From: Actinomycetota bacterium | GTDB lineage: Bacteria; Actinomycetota; Actinomycetes; Actinomycetales; Dermatophilaceae | Assembly (NCBI GenBank): GCA_020161845.1 | Contig: JAIUNK010000013.1 | Span: 47,424 to 111,423 of the forward strand | Reading direction: 5' to 3' | DNA length: 64,000 bases | Part shown: positions 43,896 to 51,823 of the stretch, one piece after another | How the letters are laid out: each line of letters starts with the position of its first letter | Position numbering within the stretch: the first letter of the stretch is position 1 | Program-made: the position numbers and the translations under genes | Notes under the pieces: model-generated | Databases searched by the model: none | The model's input: the letters and a program-made list of their open reading frames with translations, nothing else | Told to the model about the DNA's origin: nothing

Positions 43896-45557
43896 GTGGA
43901 GACCCCGCCCGCCCGGTTCAACATGAGCCGGTACTGCGTCGGCCCCGCCCCGCATCGGCCACCGGACAAGGTGGGGCTGATCGTGGCTCACGGGGGTGCG
44001 GGGCAGGCCGCCGGGTACGAGCAGTGGCGCTACGGCGAGCTGGCGCAGGCCGTCGGCGCCTGCGCCCGAGGTCTGCTCGACGCCGGAATCCGCCCGGGGG
44101 AGCGGCTGGTCCTGCGGCTGCCCGGGCAGAGCACCTATCCGCTGCTGTTCTTCGGGGCGATCGCCGCCGGCATCGTCGCGGTGCCCACCTCCAGCCAGCT
44201 CACCCCCCGCGAGTTCCGGTTCGTCGTGGAGGACTGCCGGGCCGCGGCGGTCGCCGTCGAAGACCCGGCGAGCTCTCCCGGACCGCCGGCCATCACCCCG
44301 CAGGATGTGGCGGCCTGGCGTCGCCGCGAGGCCCCCGACGCGGCCGCGCGTGGGCCGGCAATCGCGTTCGCCGACACCGCCGCCGACGATCCGGCGTTCT
44401 TGGTCTACACCTCCGGCACGACGGGATCCCCGAAGGGGGTGCTGCACGCGCAACGCAGCGCCTGGGGGCGGCGGCCGATGTATGCGGGCTGGTACGGCCT
44501 CGGCCCCACCGACGTCGTCCTGCACGCCGGCGCCCTGAACTGGACCTACACCCTCGGCGTCGGCCTGACCGATCCATGGGCCGTGGGGGCCACGGCGGTG
44601 GTCTACGACGGCCCCCGCGACCCCGCGGTGTGGCCGCAGCTCATCGCGGCGACGGGGGCCACGATCTTTGCGGCAGTGCCCGGGGTGTTCCGGCAGCTCC
44701 TGAACTCGGGGGCCGACCTGACCCCGTTGCGCGGCCTGCGCCACGCCTTGACGGCCGGCGAGGCGCTGGCGCCCTCGGTGCGCCAGGACTGGATCGACGC
44801 CACCGGGACGGACCTGTTCGAGGCGCTGGGCATGAGCGAGATCTCGACGTTCGTCTCCTCCTCGCCGACCACTCCCTCCAAGCCGGGCTCGCCGGGCCGG
44901 CCCCAGCCCGGCCGCCGGATCGCGGTCCTGCCCGCGGCGACCGGCGAATCACCCCAGGGTTTGATTCGGGACCAGCCCGGTGCCGACCAGGGCGACCCGG
45001 GCGATCCCGGGCCGGTCGACGTCCTGTTGCCCGATGGCGAGGTGGGCCTGCTCGCCGTTCATCGCAGCGACCCCGGCCTGATGCTCGGCTACTGGGAACG
45101 GCCGCAGGAAGACGCTGACAGCACCCGGGGGGAGTGGTTCGTCAGCGGCGACCTGGTGCACATCGAGCCGGACGGCTACCTCGTGCATCACGGCCGCGAC
45201 GACGACGTGATGACCTCGATGGGCTATCGGGTCTCCCCGCTGGAGGTCGAGGCGGTCCTGTGTCACCATCCCGCAGTCGCCGAGGCCGGCTGCGCCGAGG
45301 TCGAGGTCAAGCCGGGAGTGCGGATCATCACGGCCTACGTGGTGCTCGCCCCGGACGCGGATCCGGCGTTGCGGACGGACCCGCCGGACGCCGCCGCGGT
45401 CGCCGACTTCGAGCGCGAACTGATCGCCCATGCGCACGACGAGCTCGCCGGCTACAAGTGCCCGCGCCGCATCAAGCTCATCGACGCTCTCCCGCGCACG
45501 GCCAACGGCAAGATTCGGCGCCGCGAGCTGCGGCTGTCGGCCCGCGACGTACAGTAG
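43896..45557 (+). CDS. AMP-binding acyl/aryl-CoA ligase
   Basis: 553 residues from GTG 43896. ANL-superfamily enzyme that adenylates a carboxylate and forms the CoA thioester. P-loop signature VYTSGTTGSPKGVLH (about 169-183), ALGMSEISTF corresponding to the A5 motif, SGDLVHIEPDGYLVHHGRDDDVM (A7/A8; about 420-442) and the A10 lysine in PRTANGKIRR. The MYAGWYGLGPTDVVLH and LNWTYTLGVGL segments resemble benzoate/cyclohexanecarboxylate-CoA ligases, so an aromatic or alicyclic acid is the most plausible substrate. A meta-cleavage-type hydrolase lies 0.5 kb downstream. Confidence 0.85.
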   Translation: METPPARFNMSRYCVGPAPHRPPDKVGLIVAHGGAGQAAGYEQWRYGELAQAVGACARGLLDAGIRPGERLVLRLPGQSTYPLLFFGAIAAGIVAVPTSSQLTPREFRFVVEDCRAAAVAVEDPASSPGPPAITPQDVAAWRRREAPDAAARGPAIAFADTAADDPAFLVYTSGTTGSPKGVLHAQRSAWGRRPMYAGWYGLGPTDVVLHAGALNWTYTLGVGLTDPWAVGATAVVYDGPRDPAVWPQLIAATGATIFAAVPGVFRQLLNSGADLTPLRGLRHALTAGEALAPSVRQDWIDATGTDLFEALGMSEISTFVSSSPTTPSKPGSPGRPQPGRRIAVLPAATGESPQGLIRDQPGADQGDPGDPGPVDVLLPDGEVGLLAVHRSDPGLMLGYWERPQEDADSTRGEWFVSGDLVHIEPDGYLVHHGRDDDVMTSMGYRVSPLEVEAVLCHHPAVAEAGCAEVEVKPGVRIITAYVVLAPDADPALRTDPPDAAAVADFERELIAHAHDELAGYKCPRRIKLIDALPRTANGKIRRRELRLSARDVQ

Positions 45558-45689
45558 TCGCCGCTCGGCTCTCGCCGCCTCGGCCCTCAGCGCGCTGACC
45601 TGCGGTGATGATTCGGGGGCGGGCGGGTGAGGCGGGCTTGGGAGCAGTACTGTACGTCCCGAGCCGACGCATCGGTCGCGCGCCCCGAA

Positions 45690-45720
45690 GCGATGAAGCA
45701 CGCGGGGGGGGCCGTCGGCG
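45690..45720. repeat. 31-bp direct repeat, left copy
   Basis: AGCGATGAAGCACGCGG followed by a G-run and CCGTCGGC; the near-identical right copy lies at 45931-45960 (AGCGATGATGCACGCGG...). Together they flank the palindromic repeat at 45782-45926. Confidence 0.7.
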
Positions 45721-45781
45721 GTCCGGCTCCTGGACGAAACCGGCCCTGACCTGCAGGGCGCTCGCGTCTCGACGGTGCCAT

Positions 45782-45926
45782 GCGTCGCTCACCTGCTGTG
45801 GGCGCCGATGTGGGCACACAACCTGCTGCTCATACGACGACGCCTGCACTCACACATGCACCCACAGGCCGCCGGCCCGGGTGCGCTGCGCGCGTCGTCA
45901 CGCGTCGCGCCCCATGGACGCGTTCC
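45782..45926. repeat. 145-bp intergenic repeat, copy A
   Basis: Aligns without gaps over most of its length to copy B at 46922-47065. It opens with an imperfect stem (CTGTGGGCGC at 45796 against GCACCCACAG at 45858) nested around GATGTGGGCACACA and CACACATGCA, then a conserved tail CGCGCGTCGTCACGCG and CCCCATGGACGCGTTCC. No coding sense was found in any frame. It lies between the acyl-CoA ligase and the alpha/beta hydrolase. Confidence 0.85.
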
Positions 45927-45930
45927 CGGG

Positions 45931-45960
45931 AGCGATGATGCACGCGGTGGGGCCGTCGGC
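45931..45960. repeat. 31-bp direct repeat, right copy
   Basis: Second copy of the element at 45690-45720, about 27 of 30 bases identical by eye, immediately right of the 145-bp repeat copy A. Confidence 0.7.
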
Positions 45961-45989
45961 AGCAGCGCGGGCCGCCTAGATGGCGGACC

Positions 45990-46074
45990 TGGCGAAGTGA
46001 CGGCGCTGGCGAAGTGACGGAAGTGGCGAAGTGACGGAAGTGGCGAAGACAGGGAAGTGGCAAAGGTGGCACCG
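45990..46074 (+). repeat. Tandem 17-bp repeat, five units, abutting a start codon
   Basis: Units start at 45990, 46007, 46024, 46041 and 46058; units 2 and 3 are identical (TGGCGAAGTGACGGAAG), the others carry a few changes. The fifth unit (with AAAGGTGG as Shine-Dalgarno) ends exactly at 46074, and the hydrolase ATG is 46075-46077. Each unit contains GGAAG/GAAGTG-like ribosome-binding sequence, so copy-number changes could alter translation. Confidence 0.9.
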
Positions 46075-46899
46075 ATGAGCGACAACCCCGAGATCGGCCG
46101 GTCCGTCCGCACGGGCCCGTTCCTGACCAACTATCACGACGTGGGAGCCGGCGCTCCGATCCTCCTGCTGCACGGCTCCGGCCCCGGCGTGAGCGCGTAC
46201 GCCAACTGGCGCCTGGTCATCGACCGGCTGGGAAGCACCCATCGGCTGCTCGCGCCCGACTTCGCCGGGTTCGGGTTCACCGAGGTCCCGCAGGGCACGA
46301 GCTACCACCGGGACCTCTGGCTGGGTCAGCTCGTCGACTTCCTGGACGCGCTCGGGATCGAACGAATCAGCGTCGTGGGCAACAGTTTCGGCGGCTCGAT
46401 GGCGCTCGCGCTGGCCATCCATCACCCCGACCGCGTCGACCGGCTGATCCTGATGGGCGCCGTGGGCGTGCCGTTCGAGTTGACCCCGGGACTCGACGCC
46501 GTGTGGGGCTACCAACCCGACGAGGACCGGATGCGGACGCTGATGCGGGACACGTTCGCCTACGACGGCGCGCTGGTCACCGACGACATCGTCCGGTCCC
46601 GATACCTGGCGAGCATCCGTCCCGGCGCGCAGGAGGCGTTCGCCTCGATGTTCCCCGCCCCCCGGCAGCGCTGGGTGGACGCGATGGCACACCCCGAGGC
46701 CGCCATCCGCGCGATCACGGCGCCGACGCTGCTCGTGCACGGCCGGGACGACAAGGTGATTCCGCTGAGCACGACGCTGACCATGCTCGACTGGATCGAC
46801 GACGCCCAGGCCCACATCTTCGGCCGCTGCGGACACTGGACCCAGATCGAGAAGGTCGACCCGTTCTGCCGCCTCGTGGCCGACTTCGTCACCCCCTAA
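46075..46899 (+). CDS. Alpha/beta hydrolase, meta-cleavage product hydrolase-like
   Basis: 274 residues from ATG 46075, directly after a tandem repeat; GTG 46057 inside the repeat is an alternative start. LLLHGSGPGVSAYANW oxyanion segment, GNSFGGSMALALA nucleophile elbow (Ser about 105), LLVHGRDDKVIPL with the catalytic Asp and RCGHWTQIEKV with the catalytic His. HGSGPGVSAYANWR and GHWTQIEK are characteristic of DmpD/TodF/BphD-type enzymes that hydrolyse ring-cleavage products. No dioxygenase gene is nearby, so the exact substrate is open. Flanked by 145-bp repeats in direct orientation. Confidence 0.85.
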   Translation: MSDNPEIGRSVRTGPFLTNYHDVGAGAPILLLHGSGPGVSAYANWRLVIDRLGSTHRLLAPDFAGFGFTEVPQGTSYHRDLWLGQLVDFLDALGIERISVVGNSFGGSMALALAIHHPDRVDRLILMGAVGVPFELTPGLDAVWGYQPDEDRMRTLMRDTFAYDGALVTDDIVRSRYLASIRPGAQEAFASMFPAPRQRWVDAMAHPEAAIRAITAPTLLVHGRDDKVIPLSTTLTMLDWIDDAQAHIFGRCGHWTQIEKVDPFCRLVADFVTP

Positions 46900-46921
46900 C
46901 CGCCGGAACGCCCCGCGTCAG

Positions 46922-47112
46922 GCGTCGCTCACCACCTGTGGGCGCTGATGTGGGCACACAATCTGCTGCTCAGACGACGACTTCTGCACCCACACATGCA
47001 CCCACAGGCCGCCGAGCCGCTGCGCTGCGCGCGTCGTCACGCGTCGCGCCCCATGGACGCGTTCCTCGCACTCCGCTGCGCTGCGCGCGTCGTCACGCGT
47101 CGTCACGCGTCG
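46922..47112. repeat. 145-bp intergenic repeat, copy B, with CGTCACGCGT tandem
   Basis: 46922-47065 matches copy A in direct orientation, including the CTGTGGGCGC and GCACCCACAG arms. It continues with a 29-bp segment (47062-47090) found inverted at 51708-51736 and ends in four CGTCACGCGT decamers reaching the stop of the pfkB gene at 47113. Confidence 0.85.
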
Positions 47113-48279
47113 TCACGCGTCGGAGAGCCGGGCGATCGTGGCCTGCGCGCGGTGCACCACGCTGTATGGCTGATCCGGCACCAGGTCCTCCATGAACGCA
47201 TACCGCCGCCGGACCGAGGCCAGATAGGCGCCGCTGCCCTTGGCGTCGCGCAGCGCATGCCACCAGTCGACGATGTCGCCCCAGCCGGGCGCCGCCAGGG
47301 ACCCGCCGACCTGCTGCACCGCCAACGAGGAGCACAACGCGGCGAACGCCAGCCGGTGCGCCAACGGCCAGCCGGCTAGGGTGCCGAGCGTGACGGCGGC
47401 ACCGAACACGTCACCGGCACCGGTCGGGTCGGTCGCCGCCACCTTGAGCGCCGGCACGGACGCCTCCTCGCCGGTCGTCGCGTCATAGGCCAGCGCACCG
47501 AACGGCCCATTCGTCACGACCGCCAGCGGCACCCGGTCGGCCAGCGCATAGAGCGCGTCCTGCGGCGTCTCGGTGCGCGTATAGGCCATCGCCTCACCCG
47601 CATTCGGCATGAACGCGTGACAGCGGGACAGCGCGTCGAGCACCCCCACCTCCCACCGCCCGGTCGGATCCCAACCGACATCGGCAAAGATCAGGGCCCC
47701 GTCCTCGTACGCCGCGTCCGCCCACTGCGCGCCCAACGTCTCGCCGGGGTGGTGCGCGGACAGATCCATGAGCACGGCCCGCGCCCGCGGCGGCCGGCCG
47801 ATCATCGCCGACGGGCACTCCGGTTCCTCGTGGCCGTGGGTGACCATGTTGCGGTCGCCCTCGACGGCGATCGACACGGTCACGGGCGAGTGCCAACCCG
47901 GGTAGCGCTTCGACGAGGACAGGTCGACGCCCTCCTGTTCGAGGGTGCGCCAACAGAACTCGCCGTAGTCGTCGTCGCCGAACGCGGCGCCCAGGCTGGT
48001 CCGCAGGCCCAACCGGGAGGCGGCCACGGCCAGATTGGCGATGCCGCCGGGGCAACTGCCCATCCCGTCCGCCCACACCTCGCGGCCGCCGGACGGCATG
48101 GCTTCCAGCCCCGTGAAGATGATGTCGAGGAAGACCATGCCCTGCAGGAACAGGTCGAACTGGGGCGCCGCCGCACCCTCGGCGGCACGCCGCTGCGCGA
48201 GCGGGTCGAATCGGCAGCAGGCGCCTTGCTGCGCGGCGCTGGCCGACGGCGAGTGCGGCTGCGGGACTGGGGCGCTCAC
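47113..48279 (-). CDS. PfkB-family sugar kinase
   Basis: 388 residues from GTG 48279 with AGGAAGT 5-10 bp upstream. Ribokinase-like kinase: GGIANLAVAASRLGLRTSLG at the N-terminal signature (around residues 70-89), DLSAHHPGE, FMPNAGEAMAY, TNGPFGALAY and DPTGAGDVFGAAV holding the catalytic Asp. It phosphorylates a sugar or sugar-like compound with ATP. It is divergent from a sugar ABC uptake operon, so it probably phosphorylates the imported sugar. A Cys pair near the start and a C-terminal extension after the catalytic domain are unusual. Confidence 0.88.
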   Translation of the reverse strand: MSAPVPQPHSPSASAAQQGACCRFDPLAQRRAAEGAAAPQFDLFLQGMVFLDIIFTGLEAMPSGGREVWADGMGSCPGGIANLAVAASRLGLRTSLGAAFGDDDYGEFCWRTLEQEGVDLSSSKRYPGWHSPVTVSIAVEGDRNMVTHGHEEPECPSAMIGRPPRARAVLMDLSAHHPGETLGAQWADAAYEDGALIFADVGWDPTGRWEVGVLDALSRCHAFMPNAGEAMAYTRTETPQDALYALADRVPLAVVTNGPFGALAYDATTGEEASVPALKVAATDPTGAGDVFGAAVTLGTLAGWPLAHRLAFAALCSSLAVQQVGGSLAAPGWGDIVDWWHALRDAKGSGAYLASVRRRYAFMEDLVPDQPYSVVHRAQATIARLSDA

Positions 48280-48498
48280 GTGACTTCCTTCCGCGGGAGG
48301 GGAACCCGTACGGCGGAGCTTGGTGTCGAGCCGCCCCGCCATTGCGGCGTCCCGACCCCATCCTGTCGGCAGATCGGCCACGGAGTGAACCATCCCGGCA
48401 CTTCCGGCCGTTTCCGTCTCGGCTGCACCAGAATCGGCGCAGGGCTACGATCAGGCACCGCCTCTCGGTGCACCCGGACCAGCAGAAGGAGCCTCACC
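48280..48498. promoter_or_regulatory. Divergent promoter region of the sugar uptake locus
   Basis: 219 bp between the divergent kinase and binding-protein genes, the expected place for operators of a sugar-responsive regulator. GGGGCGCTCACG and TCTCGGTGC stretches were examined, but no operator palindrome could be assigned with confidence. AGAAGGAG at 48484-48491 is the Shine-Dalgarno for ATG 48499. Confidence 0.35.
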
Positions 48499-49812
48499 AT
48501 GAGCTCGACGTCCCCCCTGTCCACCGCCCTGACCCGGCGACGGCTGTTGACCCTCTCCGGCGGACTCGCGGCAGCCGGCGCGCTGGCCGCCTGTGGCGGC
48601 AACACCGGACGGGAGGGCGCCACCGCGACCAGCGCGGGCACGGGCACGGGCACCGGCGGCAGCGGCCCGACCTTGAACAGCTGGTACCACCAGTACGGCG
48701 AGAAGGGCACCCAGCAAGCCCTGGAGAAGTTTGCGGCCGACTACAAGGACGCCCAGGTCAAGGTCAACTGGAAGCCCGGCGACTACGACAACACCGTCGT
48801 CGCGACGCTGCAGACGGACGGCGCCCCGGACATTTTCGAATACGGCAACGGCCCCACCATCGACATGATCAAGAGCGGCCAGGTCACCGACGTCACCGAC
48901 CTGTTCGGCGACACCAAGGCCGACTTCAACAAGGCCCTGATCGACCGGGTCACCTACCAGGGCAAGATCTGGGCGATCCCGCAGGTGCTCGACGCCCAGC
49001 TGCTCATCTACCGCAAGTCGCTGCTGGAGAAGGCCGGCGTGCAGCCGCCCAAGTCCATGGACGAGTTGGTCGCCGCTGCAACCAAACTCACCTCCGGCAA
49101 GGTCAAGGGCCTGTTCCTCGGCAACGACGGCGGCGCCGGGCTGATGGGTGGACCCATGCTGCGTTCGGCCGGCCTCGACCTGCTCACCGCCGACGGGAAG
49201 ATCGGCTTCGACGACCCCAAGGCGGCCGCCGCCCTCGGCGCACTGCAGAAGATGTACGCCGACAAGGTCCTGCTCCTCGGCGCCCCGAACGACTGGTTCG
49301 CCCCCGACGCGCTCACCCAGGGCCTGGCGGCGATGCAGTTCACCGGCCTGTGGAACCTGCCCGACATCAGCAAGGCGATCGGCGACGACTTCGGCGTGCT
49401 GCCCTGGCCGGCGATGAGCGGCGGCAAGGACAACGTGACGATCGGGGCCTACGGCGCGTGCGTGACCGCCAAGGGCAAGAATGTCGAGGCCGCCAAGAAA
49501 TTCGTCAAGTGGTTGTGGATCGACCAGACCGACAAGCAGATCGAATGGGCCACGGCGTACGGCTTCCACGTGCCCGCCCGCAATTCCGTCGCCGACAAGG
49601 CCGACAAGCTCAAGTCCGGGCAGGCCGCCGAGGCGGTGAAGCTGATCAAGGAAGACGGCTTCGCGCAGAGCCACATGCTGTGGAGCCCGAAGTGCCAGAC
49701 GGCGTTCAACGACGCGATGAGCCGCATCGTCAAGGACGGCGCGGCGCCCGCAGCCGAGCTCGCGAAGGTCAAGACCGTCGTCGAGGCCGAGCTGAAGCGG
49801 CTCGCGTCGTGA
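48499..49812 (+). CDS. Sugar ABC transporter substrate-binding lipoprotein
   Basis: 437 residues from ATG 48499. Twin-arginine-like start TRRRLLTLSGG, then lipobox LAACGG, so an exported lipoprotein of cluster B type. The bacterial extracellular solute-binding fold follows: YHQYGEKGTQQALEKFAADY, APDIFEYGNG, PQVLDAQLLIYRKSLLEKAGV, MQFTGLWNLPDI and KGKNVEAAKKFVKWLW. It binds a sugar outside the cell and delivers it to the two permeases encoded downstream. Divergent from the pfkB gene. Confidence 0.92.
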   Translation: MSSTSPLSTALTRRRLLTLSGGLAAAGALAACGGNTGREGATATSAGTGTGTGGSGPTLNSWYHQYGEKGTQQALEKFAADYKDAQVKVNWKPGDYDNTVVATLQTDGAPDIFEYGNGPTIDMIKSGQVTDVTDLFGDTKADFNKALIDRVTYQGKIWAIPQVLDAQLLIYRKSLLEKAGVQPPKSMDELVAAATKLTSGKVKGLFLGNDGGAGLMGGPMLRSAGLDLLTADGKIGFDDPKAAAALGALQKMYADKVLLLGAPNDWFAPDALTQGLAAMQFTGLWNLPDISKAIGDDFGVLPWPAMSGGKDNVTIGAYGACVTAKGKNVEAAKKFVKWLWIDQTDKQIEWATAYGFHVPARNSVADKADKLKSGQAAEAVKLIKEDGFAQSHMLWSPKCQTAFNDAMSRIVKDGAAPAAELAKVKTVVEAELKRLAS

Positions 49813-49850
49813 CTGCGGCCCCGGTGGGGGGCGCGGGGGAGGGACTGGGT

Positions 49851-50810
49851 ATGTCGCGGGCGGCTGCGGCTGGCCAGCTCACCTCGGCTGCGCGTCCCCC
49901 GCTGGGGCGCCGCCTGCGCGGGCGGGGCGACGCGACACTGTGGTTCTGGGTGTTCGTCGGGCCGTTCTTCCTCGGGCTGCTGATCTTCATTTATGTGCCG
50001 ATCCTGTGGTCGATCTACCTGAGTTTCTTCGAGGCCCGCAATACGGTCAGCCCGGCGCCGGATCAGTTCGTCGGACTCGGGAATTACCGCGACATGTTGG
50101 GCGATCCTGCGTTCGTCGATTCGCTGCGGACCTTCGCGGTGTTCGCGGCGTTCATCGTGCCGGTCACCTTCGCGCTGTCGCTGGCCACCGCCGTGCTGGT
50201 GGCCCGCACCGCCGTGGCGCAGGCCTTCTTCCGGTCGGTGTTCTTCCTGCCGACGGCCTGCTCGTACGTCGTGGCGGCGCTGATCTGGAAGATGTCGATC
50301 TTCTCCGGCGTCCCGTCGGGGGCGGCCAATTCGGTGCTGGCGCTCTTCGGCGCCGAGACGATCCCTTGGCTGTCGGTGACCAACCCGCCCTGGTATTGGC
50401 TGGTCATCATCTCGGCGCGATTGTGGCTGCAGGTCGGCTTCTACATGATCCTGTTCATCGCCGGCCTGCAGCGCATCAATCCGACGCTCTATGAGGCCGC
50501 CGCCATCGACGGGGCCGTCGGGTGGGCCGCATTCCGCTCGATCACGCTGCCGCTGTTGCGGCCCACGTCGGTCGCGGTGCTGCTCCTGCTCCTCATCAAC
50601 GCGTTCCAGGCGTTCGACGAGTTCTTCAACATCCTCTCGACCTTCGCGGGATATCCACCGTATGCCCGGCCGCCGCTGGTCTACCTCTTCTACACGGCAC
50701 TCGGCCAGGGCCAGGACTTCGGCCACGGCGGCGCCGGCGCGGTCATCCTGACCGGCGTCATCGCGTTGGTCGCGCTGGTCTTCGGCCGGCTGTTCCGGAC
50801 GGCGGACTGA
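49851..50810 (+). CDS. Sugar ABC transporter permease (MalF type)
   Basis: 319 residues from ATG 49851 with GGGAGGGA upstream; an in-frame GTG at 49809 overlapping the binding-protein stop is an alternative. Six TMs with the MalF-like start WFWVFVGPFFLGLLIFIYVPI and the EAA loop YEAAAIDGAVGWAAFRSITLPLLRPT (about 210-235), which docks onto the ATPase. It pairs with the permease encoded next. The locus lacks its own ATPase gene. Confidence 0.92.
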   Translation: MSRAAAAGQLTSAARPPLGRRLRGRGDATLWFWVFVGPFFLGLLIFIYVPILWSIYLSFFEARNTVSPAPDQFVGLGNYRDMLGDPAFVDSLRTFAVFAAFIVPVTFALSLATAVLVARTAVAQAFFRSVFFLPTACSYVVAALIWKMSIFSGVPSGAANSVLALFGAETIPWLSVTNPPWYWLVIISARLWLQVGFYMILFIAGLQRINPTLYEAAAIDGAVGWAAFRSITLPLLRPTSVAVLLLLLINAFQAFDEFFNILSTFAGYPPYARPPLVYLFYTALGQGQDFGHGGAGAVILTGVIALVALVFGRLFRTAD

Positions 50811-50811
50811 G

Positions 50812-51663
50812 ATGGCGGTCGTCTCCCGCGGGCCGCGGCGCGTCGTCGGCGGGGTGGCCCGCTATGCGGCGCTGGCGCTGGCGACGGTGCTTTTTCTGAT
50901 CCCGTTCTACCTGCTGGTGCGCAATGCGTTCATGACGACGGCCGAGATCGTCTCGCCCGAGTGGAATTGGGCACCCGCCCGGTGGAGCCTGACGAATCTG
51001 CAGGAGCTGTTCGCCGATCCCGCGGTGCCCATGGCCCGCTCGGTACTTAATTCGGTGATCGTGTCGGTGCTGCAAACCGCCGGCGTGCTAGTCGTCTCGG
51101 CGATGGCGGGTTATGGGCTGGCTCGGATCCCGTTCCGGTGGAGCCGCCTCGTGTTCGGGTTCGTGACCGCCACGCTGCTGATCCCGGCGTCGGTGACGTT
51201 CGTGCCGAGTTTCGTGCTGGTCTCGACGTTGGGCTGGGTCTCGAGCCTGCAGGGGCTCATCGTGCCGGGGTTGTTCCAGGCGCTGGCGACGTTCCTGTTC
51301 CGGCAGTTCTACCTGAACTTCCCGAAGGAGATCGAGGAGGCGGCCTTCCTCGACGGGCTCGGGTATTGGGGGACGTTCTGGCGGGTCGTGGTGCCGAATT
51401 CGCTGGGCTTCGGGGCGGCGATCGGGACGATCACCTTCATCGGGGCGTGGAACGCCTTCCTGTGGCCGCTGGTGATCGCGCAGGATTCGTCGGCGTGGAC
51501 GGTGCAGATCGCGTTGTCGACTTTCCTGACGGCGCAGACGATCAACCTGCCGGAGCTGTTCGCCGCGGCGCTGGTGGCGATCCTGCCGATGCTGCTGATG
51601 TTCCTGTTCCTGCAGCGCTGGATCGTGGAGGGCGTGGAGCGCACCGGCATCGCCGGGGACTGA
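50812..51663 (+). CDS. Sugar ABC transporter permease (MalG type)
   Basis: 283 residues from ATG 50812, 1 bp after the previous stop. Six TMs with FLIPFYLLVRNAFMTTAEI at the start and the EAA loop EIEEAAFLDGLGYWGTFWRVVVPNSLG (about 178-204) before GTITFIGAWNAFLWPLVIA, diagnostic of MalG-type permeases. Completes the binding-protein-dependent importer. Because no ATPase is encoded here, a shared MsiK-like ATPase elsewhere is expected. A hairpin follows the stop codon directly. Confidence 0.93.
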   Translation: MAVVSRGPRRVVGGVARYAALALATVLFLIPFYLLVRNAFMTTAEIVSPEWNWAPARWSLTNLQELFADPAVPMARSVLNSVIVSVLQTAGVLVVSAMAGYGLARIPFRWSRLVFGFVTATLLIPASVTFVPSFVLVSTLGWVSSLQGLIVPGLFQALATFLFRQFYLNFPKEIEEAAFLDGLGYWGTFWRVVVPNSLGFGAAIGTITFIGAWNAFLWPLVIAQDSSAWTVQIALSTFLTAQTINLPELFAAALVAILPMLLMFLFLQRWIVEGVERTGIAGD

Positions 51664-51698
51664 CCCCCACGTGCCGGAATGCAGTGTGCACGTGGGGG
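51664..51698 (+). terminator. Hairpin after the sugar uptake operon
   Basis: Arms CCCCCACGTGC (51664-51674) and GCACGTGGGGG (51688-51698) are perfect 11-bp complements with a 13-base loop, beginning 1 bp after the permease stop. No T-run follows. Likely transcription terminator or mRNA 3' stabiliser for the operon. Confidence 0.65.
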
Positions 51699-51707
51699 GA
51701 CCCCCAG

Positions 51708-51736
51708 ACGCGCGCAGCGCAGCGGAGTGCGAGGAA
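51708..51736. repeat. 29-bp repeat, inverted relative to 47062-47090
   Basis: Exact reverse complement of 29 bp at 47062-47090 (AACTCCGCTGCG-type core; here read as GCAGCGCAGCGGAGTGC). The two copies bracket the pfkB kinase, binding protein and both permeases. No transposase gene or target-site duplication was seen. Confidence 0.85.
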
Positions 51737-51777
51737 GGCCCCAAATTGGGCATGGGGATTGATTGACAGGGCGCAGC

Positions 51778-51808
51778 GAAGGGGCCGCGACATCGTCGCG
51801 GCCCCTTC
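51778..51808. terminator. Bidirectional terminator hairpin
   Basis: GAAGGGGCCGCGAC and GTCGCGGCCCCTTC are perfect 14-bp arms with a 3-base loop. It lies 16 bp downstream of the minus-strand gene ending at 51824 and 115 bp after the permease stop, so it can terminate both convergent units. On the plus strand TTCCTT follows. Confidence 0.8.
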
Positions 51809-51823
51809 CTTGCGCGGCGGCTG

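Noticed and set aside
45990-46074. CRISPR-like array
   Set aside because: Units are contiguous 17-mers without spacers; a tandem repeat, not CRISPR.
45600-47112. Insertion sequence
   Set aside because: Repeats are present but no transposase frame or terminal target duplication was found; described as a repeat family instead.
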